A stretch of DNA of 13,914 nt from assembly GCA_003140115.1 (NCBI GenBank), contig PLIQ01000054.1:4851-18764 (forward strand). Reading direction: 5' to 3'. The notes under the pieces were generated by a model. The model ran no database searches. It had not been told where the DNA came from and saw only the letters and a list, made by a program, of their open reading frames with translations. The DNA is from Actinomycetota bacterium. GTDB taxonomy: Bacteria > Actinomycetota > Actinomycetes > Streptosporangiales > Streptosporangiaceae. Positions within the stretch are counted from its first letter, which is position 1; the number at the start of each line of letters is the position of its first letter. The translations under genes were made by a program, and so were the position numbers. Shown in pieces: positions 12,847 through 13,914 of the stretch.

Positions 12847-13914
12847 TGCCGGTCGGAGTGACCCGAAGAAAGCGCGCAGCTCACTGGCGACTTGCTCGGG
12901 TTCCTCGTGCGCCATGAAGTGCCCGCCGCGGTCCGGTGTGCTCCAGTGGCGCAGGTCGGCGAAGACGCGTTCGGCCAGGCTCCTGGGGTAGGTCGCGTAG
13001 GCAGGCTCGTTGCTCAAGGTGACCGCCGCGGGCACCGTGATCTGGGGGACGGGCTCATTCAGAGGGTAGTTGTAGTACTGGCTGAACGATGAGCCGATGG
13101 TGGCGGTGGCCCAGTACAAGGTCGCCACGGTCAGCAGCGTGTCCTTGTCCCAGCGGGTCTCGAGGTCTCCCTGGCAGTCGCTCCAGTCGCGGTACTTGTC
13201 GATGATCCAGGCGGCCAGCCCGGCCGGAGAGTCGATCAGCGCGGCGGCGAGCGTGTCCGGACGAGTGCACATGATCTCGCTGTAGCCCTGGTCGCCGGCG
13301 TCGTAGGCGCCGCGGGCGTCGAGATACGCCTGCTCCGCTGCCGTCGGCGGCTGACCGCTGAAGTCGGACGTGACGACCGCGGAGGTGATATGGACACCCG
13401 TGACCTCCCGCGGGTACAGCGCGCCCAGCCACTGCGTCACCCCGCCGCCGATATCCCCGCCGAAAGCTCCGAAGCGCCGGTAGCCCAGAACCTGGGTCAT
13501 CAGCTCATGCCACAGCTCGGCGACGCGGCGGCGAGTGAACGGCCCGTGCGGGAGCTCGGAATACAGGAACCCGGGCAGCGAAGGAATGACCACGTCGAAG
13601 GCGTCAGCGCCATCGCGGCCAGCGCTGGCCGGATCGGCGAGCAACCGGCCGGCCTGCAGCATCTCCACAAAGCTGCTCGGCCATCCGTGCGTCATAATCA
13701 GCGGCAGCGGGCCCGGTGCCCCTTCGCGGGCCGCGGCGCGCAGGTGGACGAAGTGGACACGCCGTCCGGCGACCTCGGCAACGTAGTGCGGGTAGGTGTT
13801 GAGCACGCGCTCCGCGGCGCGCCAGTCGAACCCGTCAGCCCAGTAGGTGACCAGCTCGCGCAGGTAGCCGGGATCTGTCCCGGCCGCCCGGAACGCCGGG
13901 TCAGACGCCGCAGT
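12841..13914 (-). CDS. epoxide hydrolase (N-terminus outside window)
   Basis: 357 residues are visible and the frame is open to the right edge, so the first part, probably 40-60 residues of the N-terminal EHN domain, is missing. The visible part starts inside that domain with DPGYLRELVTYWADGFDWRA and ERVLNTYPHY. THGWPSSF carries the HGWP oxyanion motif (visible residue 76 is the His). FGGDIGG holds the nucleophilic Asp (visible residue 154). GGHFMAHEEPE near the C-terminus supplies the catalytic His. The Glu in LSNEPAYATYP, 29 residues before this His, is the best candidate for the acid partner, as in microsomal-type epoxide hydrolases. The enzyme would open epoxides to diols in the cytoplasm; the substrate is unknown. 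A GTG at 13806 could be mistaken for the start, but it lies within the conserved EHN domain. Confidence 0.93.
   Translation of the reverse strand, partial: TAASDPAFRAAGTDPGYLRELVTYWADGFDWRAAERVLNTYPHYVAEVAGRRVHFVHLRAAAREGAPGPLPLIMTHGWPSSFVEMLQAGRLLADPASAGRDGADAFDVVIPSLPGFLYSELPHGPFTRRRVAELWHELMTQVLGYRRFGAFGGDIGGGVTQWLGALYPREVTGVHITSAVVTSDFSGQPPTAAEQAYLDARGAYDAGDQGYSEIMCTRPDTLAAALIDSPAGLAAWIIDKYRDWSDCQGDLETRWDKDTLLTVATLYWATATIGSSFSQYYNYPLNEPVPQITVPAAVTLSNEPAYATYPRSLAERVFADLRHWSTPDRGGHFMAHEEPEQVASELRAFFGSLRPAG

Noticed and set aside
1..13914. CRISPR arrays, tRNA or rRNA genes, complete insertion sequences
   Set aside because: No regularly spaced repeats, no tRNA-like or rRNA-like segments, and no transposase reading frame with terminal repeats were seen on either strand.

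Overview
The window is high-GC DNA from an actinomycete (Actinomycetota). The signs are very strong G/C third-position bias, GTG starts behind AGGAGG-like ribosome sites, GC-rich hairpin terminators without a clear U-tract, and several actinobacteria-type families (SigG-like ECF sigma factor, LuxR/ATPase regulator, double hot-dog protein, secreted Put-Ig proteins). The genus cannot be settled from the sequence. No tRNA, rRNA, CRISPR array or intact insertion sequence was seen.

Left part (1-3116): the minus strand carries the 5' end of an ECF sigma factor gene (runs off the left edge), a class I SAM-dependent methyltransferase and a double hot-dog thioesterase-like protein. A degraded fragment resembling the C-terminus of an isoprenylcysteine methyltransferase-type membrane protein follows, then a plus-strand alpha/beta hydrolase with an intact Ser-Asp-His triad.

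Middle part (3117-9269): this is a cluster of predicted exported proteins. A minus-strand secreted protein has seven W-x-x-P-x-x-L repeats and is probably a seven-bladed beta-propeller; a decayed fragment of a second copy lies just upstream of it. Two plus-strand paralogues made of Put-Ig (He_PIG-like) modules follow. The first is complete, with a signal peptide and four modules. The second has three modules, and an in-frame deletion has removed the core and cleavage site of its signal peptide. Between the paralogues are a VIT1/CCC1-type metal transporter gene (minus strand), a probable tyrosine-recombinase scrap, and a possible 30-codon micro-ORF followed by a hairpin. A 16-base identical block lies the same distance upstream of the micro-ORF as of the first Put-Ig gene.

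Right part (9291-13914): all minus strand. A large ATPase/TPR/LuxR regulator has no ATG, GTG or TTG start in frame ahead of its N-terminal motif. A 125-residue orphan HisKA_3-type dimerisation module has Asn where the phospho-accepting His should be and has no ATPase domain. An epoxide hydrolase runs off the right edge.

The genes do not form one clear pathway. The main theme is a small, partly decayed family of secreted repeat proteins beside regulatory genes that also show loss of key elements. The window looks like an accessory region with duplication, deletion and gene remnants rather than a recognisable intact system.
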